DNA of 36,606 nt from Candidatus Peribacteraceae bacterium (GTDB lineage Bacteria > Patescibacteriota > Gracilibacteria > JAHISY01): the NCBI GenBank assembly GCA_021734705.1, contig JAIPIJ010000004.1, forward strand, positions 1-36,606. Direction: 5' to 3'. Positions 15,729 to 22,950 of the stretch are shown piece by piece. Made by a program: the position numbers and the translations under genes. The notes below the pieces were generated by a model, which had not been told where the DNA came from, did not search any database, and saw nothing but the letters and a program-made list of their open reading frames with translations. Numbering within the stretch: the first letter of the stretch is position 1; each line of letters opens with the position of its first letter.

Positions 15729-16306
15729 AGTCGTCCCTGGACCGACCAAGTCTTGAGCGGCTCGAAACTTCGGCGGTGAATTGCGGTTGGACGCAGTTTT
15801 AATAACTTTCTAATGTGGTGCAGCGTACCGTAGCCTTTGTGGTTAGCGAAAGAGTAACCTGGATACTTCTTGCCGAATTCGCACATCAGCCGATCCCGCC
15901 AGACTTTCGCCACGATTGAGGCTGCCGAAATGACTGGATAGATTGCGTCTCCTCGTACAAACTCACGCGCAGGAATTTCAAAGCGAAAACGATCACAACC
16001 ATCCACCCAGATTTCTTGAGGTTGTGGATTGAGACTCTCGACAGCGACTTTCATCGCCAGATTCGTTGCTTTTTTGATTCCAATCTTGTCAATCTCTCTG
16101 GCTTCCACCTCCCCTACTCCAAAAACAGCATGGCGCTCGATTTCTATGAAAGCCTCTTCACGTTGTTTTTCGGAAAGTTTTTTGGAGTCAGCGAGAATCT
16201 TAGTTGGAAAATTCTTCGGCAAAATCACAGCCGCGGCCACTACCGGACCGGCTAGGCAACCGCGCCCGGCCTCATCCACACCGGCGATGATCTTCGCAAC
16301 TGGCAC
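15722..16306 (-). CDS. rnhB: Ribonuclease HII
   Basis: Removes ribonucleotides and RNA from RNA-DNA hybrids. The 194-residue protein has the family opening IIAGVDEAGRGCLAGPVVAAAV with the first catalytic Asp-Glu pair (DEAGRG), a later catalytic Asp in IWVDGCDRF, and ISAASIVAKVWRDRLM, then YPGYSFANHKGYGTLHH. GTG start, with TTAAAAT only 6 nt upstream, so the mRNA is probably leaderless. The last codons and stop lie in the heptamer array, which suggests the array has grown into the gene end. Confidence 0.96.
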   Translation of the reverse strand: MPVAKIIAGVDEAGRGCLAGPVVAAAVILPKNFPTKILADSKKLSEKQREEAFIEIERHAVFGVGEVEAREIDKIGIKKATNLAMKVAVESLNPQPQEIWVDGCDRFRFEIPAREFVRGDAIYPVISAASIVAKVWRDRLMCEFGKKYPGYSFANHKGYGTLHHIRKLLKLRPTAIHRRSFEPLKTWSVQGRLF

Positions 16307-16312
16307 GCGAAA

Positions 16313-16319
16313 ATTTTAA
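16313..16319 (-). promoter_or_regulatory. Predicted -10 of rnhB
   Basis: TTAAAAT on the minus strand, 6 nt before the GTG; a TTGTTC -35-like hexamer lies about 16 bp upstream. Confidence 0.5.
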
Positions 16320-16370
16320 CTAAAATCGCGACGTGAACAAACTCCTGCTCAATTTTCTCGAACAAAACAT

Positions 16371-16835
16371 TTATTTGTGGTATTTCCGATTTCCCAAGAT
16401 TGTGAAGGCCCGATAAACCTGTTCCAGCAGGATCACACGAAAAAGTTCGTGCGGAAAAGTCATTTTCGAAAAAGCTACTTTGAGGTCAGCGCGGTCGAGA
16501 ACTTGCGAATCAAGCCCGTTGGATCCGCCGATCACGAAAACGATTTTCTTGGCCGTATCACGAGCATTTCGAAAAACTTCGGCTAGATCGACCGAGTTGA
16601 ACATTTGGCCCGCCAGATCACAGGCCACGACAAAATCGTCATTGGAAATTTTTGCCAAAATTTTCTCAGCTTCGAGTTTCTTGGCTGGGGCAGCCTGGAA
16701 TGAGTTCTCATCAACCGGGGCGAGTAAATTGATTTCCAGATCAGTGAAGCTCTTTAAACGCTTGATGAAATCCTCCTCGGCGTCGATAGCCCAGTTGCGC
16801 GGTTTTCTAGCGACAGCGAGGACTCGAATTTTCAC
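16371..16835 (-). CDS. rlmH: 23S rRNA pseudouridine-1915 N3-methyltransferase RlmH
   Basis: A SPOUT methyltransferase that modifies helix 69 of 23S rRNA. Motifs are the N-terminal KIRVLAVARKPRNW, the SAM-knot region FVIGGSNGLD, and the C-terminal LLEQVYRAFTILGNRKYHK, which is highly characteristic. The GTG at 16833-16835 is chosen: it gives a 154-residue protein, almost the E. coli length (155), and a TTAAAAT box stands 7 nt upstream. A longer in-frame reading from 16907 would add 24 unrelated residues and would run through that promoter. Confidence 0.95.
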   Translation of the reverse strand: MKIRVLAVARKPRNWAIDAEEDFIKRLKSFTDLEINLLAPVDENSFQAAPAKKLEAEKILAKISNDDFVVACDLAGQMFNSVDLAEVFRNARDTAKKIVFVIGGSNGLDSQVLDRADLKVAFSKMTFPHELFRVILLEQVYRAFTILGNRKYHK

Positions 16836-16842
16836 TCTTGTA

Positions 16843-16849
16843 ATTTTAA
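16843..16849 (-). promoter_or_regulatory. Predicted -10 of rlmH
   Basis: TTAAAAT on the minus strand, 7 nt before the GTG start; back-to-back with the tRNA-Gly promoter. Confidence 0.5.
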
Positions 16850-16877
16850 TTGAATTCAGAAAAAGTTTTGTTAAAAT
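16850..16877 (+). promoter_or_regulatory. Predicted promoter of tRNA-Gly
   Basis: TTGAAT (16850-16855), 16 bp, then TAAAAT (16872-16877) with an extended TG at 16869-16870. The predicted leader holds the CTAGCAA heptamer array and ends at the tRNA. Confidence 0.55.
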
Positions 16878-16893
16878 TCCTCCACTCTGAAAA

Positions 16894-16921
16894 CTAGTTA
16901 CTAGCAACTAGCAACTAGTAA
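16894..16921. repeat. Heptamer repeat in the tRNA-Gly leader (CTAGCAA family)
   Basis: Four exact 7-nt units: CTAGTTA, CTAGCAA, CTAGCAA, CTAGTAA, ending 7 nt before the tRNA. Confidence 0.85.
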
Positions 16922-16928
16922 TTAAAAT

Positions 16929-17005
16929 GCGGATGTAGCTCAGTTGGCTAGAGCGCCACCTTGCCAAGGTGGAGGTCGCCGGTTCGAACCCGGTCATCCG
17001 CTCCA
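16929..17005 (+). tRNA. tRNA-Gly (anticodon GCC), CCA encoded
   Basis: Plus-strand cloverleaf: acceptor GCGGATG/CATCCGC, D-arm GCTC/GAGC, anticodon arm CCACC-TTGCCAA-GGTGG with GCC at 34-36, and T-arm GCCGG-TTCGAAC-CCGGT. The discriminator is T and CCA is encoded at 17003-17005. Its last 14 bases (GGTCATCCGCTCCA) recur at 17101-17114 and 25331-25344 as the ends of a repeated block, the pattern left by integration at a tRNA 3' end. Confidence 0.95.
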
Positions 17006-17028
17006 TTATCCGGAGTTCCAACAGTCAC

Positions 17029-17115
17029 ACCAGTTTTTGAATATTAGAAAATTTACCCGGCCTGCCCTCCGAAGCCTGAATGAAATGAAGGCGAAGGACG
17101 GGTCATCCGCTCCAC
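17029..17115. repeat. 87-bp direct repeat, copy 1, ending in tRNA-Gly 3' sequence
   Basis: Identical over 87 bp to 25259-25345. The 23 bp to its left are related between the copies but diverged. It ends with GGTCATCCGCTCCA, the 3' end of the tRNA-Gly gene next to it, so a 109-bp unit is flanked on both sides by that 14-mer. Likely an att-like or small mobile element; no recombinase gene is present. Confidence 0.9.
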
Positions 17116-17132
17116 CCCGCCACAGCGTTGTT

Positions 17133-17161
17133 CCCTGAGTCCGCCGTAGCGGACCGAAGGG
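17133..17161. repeat. Small dispersed palindrome (CCCTGAG...CGAAGGG family)
   Basis: CCCTGAG and CGAAGGG frame an inner hairpin GTCCGC-CGTA-GCGGAC. The same outer ends occur inside hom at 35554-35572. The remaining sequence up to 17229 shows only a tRNA-3'-end-like scrap (GAACCCGGCGCAATCC). Confidence 0.55.
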
Positions 17162-17229
17162 CTAATGGCTTTCCCGTGAAATTGATGGTCGGTGAGAACT
17201 AGCACGAACCCGGCGCAATCCACCCCATT

Positions 17230-18669
17230 TTACTGTTTAATAACAATCTCTCTGCCTTCTCCCATCGCCATCACTTCAGGATAATACATCTCAAGAATTT
17301 TTGACGGCAAAGCCTCGTAGATTCCCTCGATGCGTGCCAGAATAACATAATCAATCTCGTGTGTACCTGGAGTGAGACGATCGATAAAGAAACGGGCAGA
17401 ATCAAAACGGGATTCGCGATGAGAGACCACCGGACGACACCAGCCATAGCACTCATCAGAACTAATATCTACAAATTTTTCCAAAGTTCGATCAACATTA
17501 TCAAAATCAAAATTTACAATCTCCGTACCGGAAACTATGGGATCCTCCACCACCACCTGACGATGAGTAGAGTTGGAGACGATCTTTAGGCGAACGAGAT
17601 AATTTTTACCAACCTCCAACTCATCTAGCGGATGCTCAAATTCAACATCGTTCAACCCAAAAATCTCCCGCTCAATCCAAAAACCATGAGATATCGGCGC
17701 TAAATCTTTCGCTGCAAAAATCTCATGCAATTCAACATCAGCATAAAAACTCTTATCATTCGGTGAGCTTAAAGAGAACTGGTAGTTCTCATCTCGCTCC
17801 AGCGTAAAGTTTTCCTCTCTTTGATCAAGCGGATTTTGCAAAACGTCAGAAAAGTCTAGATCAGCTGAACTAATCACAAACTCAGCCGGATCATCCTCAC
17901 CCGGCAAATCTTCGTCGTAATCACCCAAAGCCATCAAGACGCGCAGCGCGGTATTACCTGAAATTCGTGATTTAGTATCAGCCAGATAACGGGCAATCTT
18001 CGGATGCAGATTGTCGCGAATATCATTCGCGATCCAGTGCTGAAATAAAATTGCAGTCAGACGCTCATTTTGCGAGTAAAAACTACGAAGGTCGGCCTCC
18101 TCTTCCCAGAAAACATAACGATCCCGGATATTCACCAAGCGATCAAGATCTTCCTCAAAGTTTTTGATAGATTTTCGAACTCCTGGCGAAAGCTGGGATT
18201 TTTTGAAAAAACCAGTCGCTCGTAAAAACCAGGCTTTTGCCTCTACTGAACGTGCTCTAGTCAGGAAAAAATCAAAATCTGAAGCTGCCAATATGCCACC
18301 ATCTCGCGCCAGCACAAAAACTCCATGCTGTCGCGTTGCGTCATCAAGGCAGAGCCAAGTTTCTTGTGGGTCACACTGATCACGCACCTCCTTGTTTAAC
18401 CAATTCCGAGCCTTAATTAAAGAAGCTTTAGAAAAACTAACTTCTTGCCACTGTGGCGCAAATTCCAGTACATTCGCTGTCAACCAGGCATTTGGTTTTG
18501 TATCATACATTTTCCAAGTATTCCAAAAGTGGAATCCGCCATTGTCATCTTGAGCGTCAATAATATATTTCAGATTTGCCTCCAAATCTGTCTGACTTGG
18601 CGGAATCGTCTCACGACCAACTTTTTCTAGTAAATTATTTTGCAAAATTAGACTAGTCCAATAACTCAA
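17230..18669 (-). CDS. Alpha-2-macroglobulin, C-terminal part after an in-frame TGA
   Basis: This 479-residue reading continues in the same frame from the alpha-2-macroglobulin N-terminal part; one TGA (18670-18672) separates them. It starts inside the thioester domain. TGA is followed at once by TTG AGT TAT, and residues such as ANLKYIIDAQDDNGGFHFW and AWLTANVLEFA are typical of the alpha/alpha toroid. The receptor-binding-like C-terminal beta domains follow (VGKNYLVRLKIVSNSTHRQVVVEDPIVSGTE; FDSARFFIDRLTPGTHEIDYVILARIEGIYEALPSKILEMYYPE). The TTG just after the stop could allow restart, but no ribosome site is seen. Either the gene is broken by a recent nonsense mutation, the TGA is read through, or the base is wrong in the assembly. 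No other frame damage is visible. Confidence 0.8.
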   Translation of the reverse strand: MSYWTSLILQNNLLEKVGRETIPPSQTDLEANLKYIIDAQDDNGGFHFWNTWKMYDTKPNAWLTANVLEFAPQWQEVSFSKASLIKARNWLNKEVRDQCDPQETWLCLDDATRQHGVFVLARDGGILAASDFDFFLTRARSVEAKAWFLRATGFFKKSQLSPGVRKSIKNFEEDLDRLVNIRDRYVFWEEEADLRSFYSQNERLTAILFQHWIANDIRDNLHPKIARYLADTKSRISGNTALRVLMALGDYDEDLPGEDDPAEFVISSADLDFSDVLQNPLDQREENFTLERDENYQFSLSSPNDKSFYADVELHEIFAAKDLAPISHGFWIEREIFGLNDVEFEHPLDELEVGKNYLVRLKIVSNSTHRQVVVEDPIVSGTEIVNFDFDNVDRTLEKFVDISSDECYGWCRPVVSHRESRFDSARFFIDRLTPGTHEIDYVILARIEGIYEALPSKILEMYYPEVMAMGEGREIVIKQ

Positions 18670-21600
18670 TCACTGTTCCGTGCAGCCGTAATTCATTTCA
18701 CGCGCCTCATTTACAAACTTCTGCAGACGATCCAACAAAGTACCAAACACTTTGAAAGTCAGGACAGATTCCAGGGCTCGCTCGTCAGACTTCACAGCCA
18801 AAGACTCCGGATCCTCGATACGGAAAAATTCTGCTGCAGTCGTCGATATTGTCGGCGGCATAATCCTGCGCTGAATCTCAACAGCATCGCGTAAGCCTGA
18901 TTCTGCTGCCTCAATTTCAAATTTCAAAGTAGTGTCTTTGCCCTCCAACGGCCAAGTAAATTTGTCACTTCGAGCAATTTCGACTGGGAAAAATATGCGT
19001 ATTTCATCCTCAACCGAAACTGTCTTCTCATATTCCTGTTTAACAAAATCCTCTGATAAAGTTAGTTTCACCTGAACTTTTTCTGATTTTGGTGAACCTA
19101 TATTGCGACGAATAAGTAAACCAACTTCACTCTCGTCTCCAAAACGGAAAATATTTGGCATTATCGGTGCGATCAAGAGTGGCAAACTAGTACTAAACTC
19201 ACCTTCTGTTTCGCCAAAAGCATTGTCATTCGTACTACCAATCACCCAAATGTGCCAAGTGGTGAGATTATCCGGCAACTTAAATTCAGCAACTGCTTCA
19301 CCATTTTGATCAGTCCGAATGGTGGCAATCCACTCTGCTGTATCGCGAAATTCACCACGTGGCTTCACGTCATCACCCTTACCACCACCACCGAAAGCAC
19401 TATCCATCACTGCTTTGATTTCTTCAACTTTTTCATAAATATCCTCGAGATCAGCCCGAGAAATGAAGTTTGCCAGCGTGTGTGAAGTATAAACTCCCAG
19501 CGGCAATTCTTTAAGAAATTTTTGAAATAAAGTCCCGATCTGATCACGCGAGCGCAGAGCCAGCAAGGTCTGATCGACAACAGCAACCGTCAGTTCAGCG
19601 GAAACCGGCTGACCGTCTTTCGCTGTTTTTAAAAACAACTTAACTGTATCTTGCGGTTGGTAGTCGTTTTTTTCCGGTTGCACAGAAATATCTAGCTCGT
19701 GATTCGGATCGTAAATCGGTATATTGATCGCTCCAAATTTCACCTTCGGAGAACCTTTCTCATCCCTACCTTCCAACACAATTGAGACAATCACATTTGG
19801 CGCCATCCAAGATTCGACCGGAAAGGAAACTGTCTGATCCGCAATATCCGGCGTCAGTGTTTCCAAAACTTTACCGCGCTCAAGCGTCACATGCGCCCGA
19901 TCAATTTCCCACTCGGTATGCGGAAAAAGCACAGTCGCCATCTCACCAATCTGGTATTCATCTTTCTCGACGAAAGGAACAAAAGTTTTATTTTCTGGGT
20001 TCTGCTGCATGGTAAATTCATCGCGCCGACTCGTCCAAATGTAAAAATTCTCTTCGGCTACAGCCGAACGTTTTTTAGGGTCATAAGAAGTCACGCGAAG
20101 AATATATTCTCCCGAATCCTCCGGACGCAGAAAACTACTAGAAAACTGACCACGCTCGTCTGAGCTGATATCAATCTTCCTAATCACTTCCTCAACCGCA
20201 TGCCACTCAGAGCTGTAGTCGCCGACAGCATCTTTACGATCATTACGCACCCATTTTTTACGAATTAGCTCTGCTTCAAGGCTCTTTTTCAGAGCATTGC
20301 CAGACAAATCCTCCAGCGTACCCGAAAACTCAATTTCGCTCTCGTTCTGACCAAAGAAATAAGGTAGGCGCCTCAATTCAACCTGCTCAGTAGAAACAAA
20401 GAAAGGAATCGACACTGTCGTGCTGGAAGAATCTCCCTGAGCTGCTTCTACCGTTAAATCCAGATTAAGTAGATCCCAGTCAATGTTTTCTTCATCCAGC
20501 TCAAAGTCGAGATCAACCGGAATAATAAACTCGCCATCCTTATTTAAAACACCCGAACCATTTAGAATCACCCGATCCTGCTTGTCAGGAGATCCCCACC
20601 ACCACTGTATGGGTTTGTAACCGAAAAGCGAGACTGTATAGTCAAAAGACTTACCTGCCAAAGCACCACCGAAAGCATATTCAGAGGAAATCGTAGCCTC
20701 ACACTCATCCTGCCAAATCGCCTGCCCACAATTCCAGCTGCCATCAACCAAAAAATCCGGCTTGCGGTATTCACCGACATAAAAAATACTTTCCGCTCTG
20801 TTGCGATAATTCTCTCCATATTGTGGAAAAGTAATTTCGATATTATATTCACCAAAAACTAAATCTTCGGGAATATCCCAATAGCCGTCCAAAGAACCAC
20901 CTACAATTTGCATGTTGGTTTGAAAAACACTCTCGTGTCGCGAATCAAAAATCTCTAAATTACAACTAAATGTTTCTTTTGGATCAATTGTCTTGAGTGG
21001 AAAATCTTTTTTAAAAAAATTCGTTTCCCGGAAAATTGACTTGAAATAAATTCGATCACCCGGCTGAAACAGAGGTCTGTCGGTAAAAACCACGCCACGC
21101 ACATCAGTCTCGTATTCGTATTGATTTACATTGACCGGCAAGTCCCCATAAAGGAAACCATCCTGGAAACTACGTGAACCAATTCCGATCTTTTTTTCGG
21201 CGGTCACTGCTACTCCCCAGAAATTGTCCACTGTCGTAAATTCGGAAACATATTTCTGCAATGGTCCAAAATTAAATAATTGCCCGTCACGACCCTCCCA
21301 GGAGCTGGTAATAACTTGAATACCGTCCGGAACAATTTTCACCTTCTCACCTGGAAAACTCTGTACCAAAATCTGCACCGTTTCGTCTGCCGCCGACTTC
21401 TGCTCAACCAGAAAATCCACTACAGAGAAATTTATCAAGTACGTATCCGGAGCATAGTTATTTTTGTCATCATAAGAAAGCTTAAGTTTAAAAAATCCAG
21501 CGTAATCAGTGCCCGTGAAAAAACCCGGGAAAATACGCTCCAAGTCCAACTCCTCGATTCTCTGACGTAGATTGGAAAATTCCCAGTCAAGGCTAGCTGT

Positions 21601-22791
21601 CGCTGATTTGTATTTAGGGTACAGCCGAGTAATTGTCAGTGTGACCGGATCTATATCTCCCGAGTGTTTAACAAAAAATTTAGGCAGCTCTCCATTTTTA
21701 AATACCTTATGCGAATAAGGGAAGAAGAAAGATTCCAATCTGTTCGAAAAAAATGATTTGAAGGTGATCAGCTTATCCGCACCAAGCTGACGTCCAAATT
21801 GATCTTCAATCTCGGCCGAAACATTGAATTCATAGCCCTGTCCAGCCTGCCAACGACCACCCGGCGGGTCGAAATAAAAGTCGCTACGAGTGTCATCCTC
21901 GGCGATTTTTTCCAGTTTATCATCGATATAGGCCTCCCAAAGCTCTGCATCAATGGGTTCCAGGGTGATTTTTTTTAGAAAATCATGAGCATTCACTTGA
22001 TAGGAAAATTCTAAACGTAAAGAGCTAAAAACATCACTCGGCTCATCGATATTGATTATTTGAAATTTTTCTATCGTCGAAAAACCCTGTTTTTGATCTA
22101 CTAATGTGGGTAAATCACCCTCTTTGCCTACAGCACCTTTTGGCAAAGTTAAAGTAAAGCTCGCCTGCTCATCCCACTCAGTTTTTGGAATAAATTCAAT
22201 TATTGACTCATTGGTTTCTTTTATCATCTTTTCATTTTCCCAGCGCTCAACTTCCCCATAAGCAATATCAAAATCTTTATCCGGATCAAAACTAATTTTA
22301 TTGGCCTCAGACAAATCAATCGGCTGGTTCAAAAAAATAGTCAGTGGGGTTTGGCCTCCCAAGTTTTTTGAGTGAATATCTTCAATTTCCACACGTGGAG
22401 TATTAAAGGCATAATTAATTCCTAACTCCGGTATGTCAAATTCATAATGTGTCGAAAATTTCCAGTCTTCGCTCGGCTCAAACAAAATCCCTGTCGTGCC
22501 TAGAAGCTGCCAACTTCCTTCAATAGACGGCATAATTTCAATGTTTTTCTCTAAAAATTTTTGAGCGCTCTCTGGATTTTGCAAAGAGAAAACTGGACTA
22601 TCCCAAATGAAAGTCACTGGCGTACGACCAGCAATATCCTTTGCCTCATTCTTAGGAGAATAAAAAACTGATGCAGCTTGTTCTTTTTCAGGATTTAAAA
22701 AATCCTCTCCTTCATCTAAATCGGTCTTGCAGGCTATTAGAGTTAAAAGACACAAACCTATCAGAAACAAAAATTTGAATTTTTTGTTCAT
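18670..22791 (-). CDS. Alpha-2-macroglobulin-like lipoprotein, N-terminal part through the thioester motif
   Basis: Bacterial alpha-2-macroglobulins are envelope protease traps. The 1373-residue part begins with a lipoprotein signal (hydrophobic run ending LIAC, Cys21). It then runs through many beta-sandwich MG domains, with the conserved ELTVAVVDQTLLAL and a following FRDTAEWIATIRTDQNGEA / LPDNLTTWHIWVIGST block, and stops right after NYGCTEQ, the CxEQ thioester motif. The usual family continues for several hundred residues, and here the continuation lies in the next 1440 bp in the same frame, separated by one TGA. The full product would be about 1853 residues, somewhat longer than E. coli YfhM. 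pbpC is upstream on the same strand, the partner gene also in E. coli. The segment is visibly more AT-rich than lysS or recJ and lies inside the repeat-bounded block. Confidence 0.9.
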   Translation of the reverse strand: MNKKFKFLFLIGLCLLTLIACKTDLDEGEDFLNPEKEQAASVFYSPKNEAKDIAGRTPVTFIWDSPVFSLQNPESAQKFLEKNIEIMPSIEGSWQLLGTTGILFEPSEDWKFSTHYEFDIPELGINYAFNTPRVEIEDIHSKNLGGQTPLTIFLNQPIDLSEANKISFDPDKDFDIAYGEVERWENEKMIKETNESIIEFIPKTEWDEQASFTLTLPKGAVGKEGDLPTLVDQKQGFSTIEKFQIINIDEPSDVFSSLRLEFSYQVNAHDFLKKITLEPIDAELWEAYIDDKLEKIAEDDTRSDFYFDPPGGRWQAGQGYEFNVSAEIEDQFGRQLGADKLITFKSFFSNRLESFFFPYSHKVFKNGELPKFFVKHSGDIDPVTLTITRLYPKYKSATASLDWEFSNLRQRIEELDLERIFPGFFTGTDYAGFFKLKLSYDDKNNYAPDTYLINFSVVDFLVEQKSAADETVQILVQSFPGEKVKIVPDGIQVITSSWEGRDGQLFNFGPLQKYVSEFTTVDNFWGVAVTAEKKIGIGSRSFQDGFLYGDLPVNVNQYEYETDVRGVVFTDRPLFQPGDRIYFKSIFRETNFFKKDFPLKTIDPKETFSCNLEIFDSRHESVFQTNMQIVGGSLDGYWDIPEDLVFGEYNIEITFPQYGENYRNRAESIFYVGEYRKPDFLVDGSWNCGQAIWQDECEATISSEYAFGGALAGKSFDYTVSLFGYKPIQWWWGSPDKQDRVILNGSGVLNKDGEFIIPVDLDFELDEENIDWDLLNLDLTVEAAQGDSSSTTVSIPFFVSTEQVELRRLPYFFGQNESEIEFSGTLEDLSGNALKKSLEAELIRKKWVRNDRKDAVGDYSSEWHAVEEVIRKIDISSDERGQFSSSFLRPEDSGEYILRVTSYDPKKRSAVAEENFYIWTSRRDEFTMQQNPENKTFVPFVEKDEYQIGEMATVLFPHTEWEIDRAHVTLERGKVLETLTPDIADQTVSFPVESWMAPNVIVSIVLEGRDEKGSPKVKFGAINIPIYDPNHELDISVQPEKNDYQPQDTVKLFLKTAKDGQPVSAELTVAVVDQTLLALRSRDQIGTLFQKFLKELPLGVYTSHTLANFISRADLEDIYEKVEEIKAVMDSAFGGGGKGDDVKPRGEFRDTAEWIATIRTDQNGEAVAEFKLPDNLTTWHIWVIGSTNDNAFGETEGEFSTSLPLLIAPIMPNIFRFGDESEVGLLIRRNIGSPKSEKVQVKLTLSEDFVKQEYEKTVSVEDEIRIFFPVEIARSDKFTWPLEGKDTTLKFEIEAAESGLRDAVEIQRRIMPPTISTTAAEFFRIEDPESLAVKSDERALESVLTFKVFGTLLDRLQKFVNEAREMNYGCTEQ

Positions 22792-22950
22792 AAAAATAGA
22801 ATTAAATTTAGCTCATTTTTGCTGTGTTTTATTTAAAAATCAAAATTACCGAAATAAAAGATACTCCACGTTTTAATGGATTAATCCTCTTCTGATGCCA
22901 ACAACCATAAAGTAGGCAGCACAAATAAGCCTTAAGCCTCCTTCTCAAAG

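Noticed and set aside
16333-16416. 27-codon frame with a GTG start between rnhB and rlmH
   Set aside because: It overlaps the rlmH end, has no family features and mostly restates rlmH antisense sequence.
16836-16907. N-terminal extension of rlmH
   Set aside because: It would add 24 unrelated residues, exceed family length and run through the predicted -10 box.
17190-17222. Another tRNA gene near the alpha-2-macroglobulin end
   Set aside because: Only a T-arm/acceptor-like scrap (GAACCCGG) is present; no cloverleaf can be drawn.
18670-18672. TGA as a sense codon (glycine code of Gracilibacteria/SR1, or selenocysteine)
   Set aside because: TGA ends gap, ornithine decarboxylase and the zinc-ribbon gene at family-appropriate points, and no other gene has internal TGA. 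No bacterial SECIS-like hairpin with a GGUC loop is visible after the codon.
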